NCBI RefSeq assembly: GCF_008119665.1 | Contig: NZ_CP043046.1 | Location: 2,480,001 to 2,544,000 of the forward strand | Direction of reading: 5' to 3' | DNA from: Pigmentiphaga aceris | GTDB lineage: Bacteria > Pseudomonadota > Gammaproteobacteria > Burkholderiales > Burkholderiaceae_B | Length of the DNA: 64,000 nt | Shown here: piece after piece, positions 63,102-64,000 of the stretch | Numbering within the stretch: position 1 is the stretch's first letter | Layout: the number at the start of each line of letters is the position of its first letter | Translations under genes and position numbers: made by a program | The notes under the pieces: generated by a model | What the model was told of the DNA's origin: nothing | Databases searched by the model: none | The model's input: only the letters and a program-made list of their open reading frames with translations

Positions 63102-63524
63102 ATGCGAGCGGGTGGTATGGGTGGTTTGACCTTGGCGCGGCATCGCGTGGTGTGCACATGGGCACTGCCGCCCGCCGTGCACGCGCGACTCGACCGATTT
63201 TTTGATGTGTCCTGTGCCGACACGGCGTTTGACGGTGCATCAGCCTTGTTGATCGACGAGCGCCTGTGTGTGGATGCCGAACTGCTGTCGAAACTGCCCT
63301 TGCTGCGCGCCGTGTGCAGCGTGGGGCCGGCGCACCTGCATCTGAATCTGGGCATACTGACTCAAGCGGGGGTGATTGCCACCAACACGCCCGCGTTGGG
63401 CGAGGAAGAAGCCGCCTGGGCTGCGGCTGAAAACCTGATTGCGGCCTTTGGCTTCGGGCGTCTGGGGGGATATCCGTCGAATCTGCTCAACCAAGACTTG
63501 GCCTGCATGGGATGCTGTCTGTAG
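63102..63524 (+). pseudogene. D-2-hydroxyacid dehydrogenase with internal deletion
   Basis: A 140-residue open frame. Residues 1-100 match the N-terminal catalytic lobe of D-isomer 2-hydroxyacid dehydrogenases (LLRAVCSVGPAHLHLNL, GVIATNTPALG). From about residue 103 it jumps to AAENLIAAFGFGRLGGYPSN and LLNQ, the family's C-terminus. The whole NAD-binding domain and the catalytic Arg/Glu/His, about 180-190 residues, are absent, so it cannot work as a dehydrogenase. The frame stays open, pointing to an in-frame deletion. Confidence 0.75.
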
Positions 63525-63703
63525 GTGCTTGCTGATTGTTGAACCTGCGGTGCTGTCTTCAATAAAGAACTGTCGCTGATCAGCGCCAACGCTTCAGCAA
63601 CGCTCTACCACCGAGCAGTCCTTTTGGGGGCTGGTTCCGCCGCCCGTTCCAGACGATGATCCGTTGAGGATCGATGGCGATCCACGCTGGTTGAGGATTG
63701 ACC

Positions 63704-64000
63704 ATGGCACATCCGCGAATGGCAGACGCGTTTCCGATTCTGGGCGCACACGATATCGAGCGCACTGCGGCATTCGGCTCGCTGCGAAATTACGAGAAAG
63801 ATTCCCGCCTGTTCCACTCAGGGCAGACGGGCGATGGCCTTTTCCTGATCCTGTCCGGACACGTGACGCTGTGCCAGCGCGATGGCCTGGGTGCCAGCGA
63901 ACCCATGTACGAAGCCGGGCCAGGCCAGTTTCTGGGTGAAATCGGCCAGTTGTCGGGCAACCGGGCCTTGGTGGACGCCATTGCTCAAGGCGAGGTCAGA
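63704..64000 (+). CDS. Protein with N-terminal cyclic-nucleotide-binding-type domain (3' end cut by window)
   Basis: The first 99 residues of a longer protein, from the ATG at 63704. They match a cNMP-binding-type fold (LFHSGQTGDGLFLILSGHVT and GPGQFLGEIGQLSGNRALVD). In betaproteobacteria this N-terminus, with the QRDGLG segment, is commonly fused to a thioredoxin-reductase-like FAD domain. That C-terminal part lies beyond the window and cannot be confirmed. Confidence 0.8.
   Translation, partial: MAHPRMADAFPILGAHDIERTAAFGSLRNYEKDSRLFHSGQTGDGLFLILSGHVTLCQRDGLGASEPMYEAGPGQFLGEIGQLSGNRALVDAIAQGEVR

Noticed and set aside
63574..63585. Palindrome CGCTGATCAGCG as a terminator or operator
   Set aside because: Perfect but only 12 bases, no U run and no second copy; expected by chance in this much sequence.
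63580..63765. Short reverse-strand frame ending in GLLGGRALLKRWR
   Set aside because: It looks protein-like at its end but has no upstream body or ribosome site, and it overlaps the start of the gene at 63704. I could not identify it.

Overview
The window is GC-rich bacterial chromosome, most likely from a betaproteobacterium of the order Burkholderiales, probably the family Alcaligenaceae (Bordetella/Achromobacter relatives). The gene order smc-zipA-ligA, then glnD and map divergent from rpsB-tsf-pyrH-frr-uppS-cdsA-dxr-rseP-bamA-skp-lpxD-fabZ-lpxA-lpxB-rnhB, supports this. So does the separate ppsR/ppsA pair. The family is an inference from gene order and protein resemblance; no rRNA gene is present to settle it.

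Bases 1-34,900 are core genome. They hold chromosome condensation and division (smc, zipA), DNA ligase, methylthioinosine salvage, nitrogen sensing (glnD), methionine aminopeptidase, translation factors (rpsB, tsf, frr), UMP kinase and isoprenoid/phospholipid precursors (uppS, cdsA, dxr). Envelope genes follow: site-2 protease, BamA/Skp, the Raetz-pathway genes lpxD/A/B with fabZ, then rnhB, an rRNA/tRNA methyltransferase and a split pqiA-pqiA-pqiB-pqiC lipid-transport operon. PEP synthase and its regulator close this part. Genes are packed tightly, often with ATGA overlaps.

Bases 35,000-44,100 are a regulatory stretch. There are two AraC-family regulators flanking a decayed chemotaxis-like cluster (a STAS protein, a CheA-like protein with no kinase domain, and the 3' end of a cheW). 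A Cache-domain histidine kinase and LuxR-type response regulator are divergent from cstA-ybdD, a pyruvate/peptide-type transporter unit.

Bases 44,100-48,800 are accessory. An AT-rich two-gene island encodes an ABC-type ATPase and an HNH nuclease that resemble the Septu (PtuA/PtuB) anti-phage system. Next to it lies a wrecked methionine-synthesis locus: remnants of a metR-like LysR gene, a DUF1852 (mesX) gene and a core methionine synthase (mesD) gene, all with frameshifts, stops and a deletion that removed the shared divergent promoter.

Bases 48,800-64,000 hold a hydrolase, a 14-TM drug-type exporter, an Imm10-like orphan, and a LysR and a GntR regulator. A long co-directional catabolic cluster follows: a gentisate-dioxygenase-like cupin, an LVIVD-repeat protein, RidA, a GST, a NitT/TauT-type ABC importer, an aldehyde dehydrogenase and a GMC oxidoreductase. 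A 2-hydroxyacid dehydrogenase gene that has lost its middle ends the cluster. Together these look like uptake and oxidative breakdown of an unidentified, possibly aromatic or amino-aromatic, compound under GntR control. The window ends inside a gene with a cyclic-nucleotide-binding-type N-terminus.
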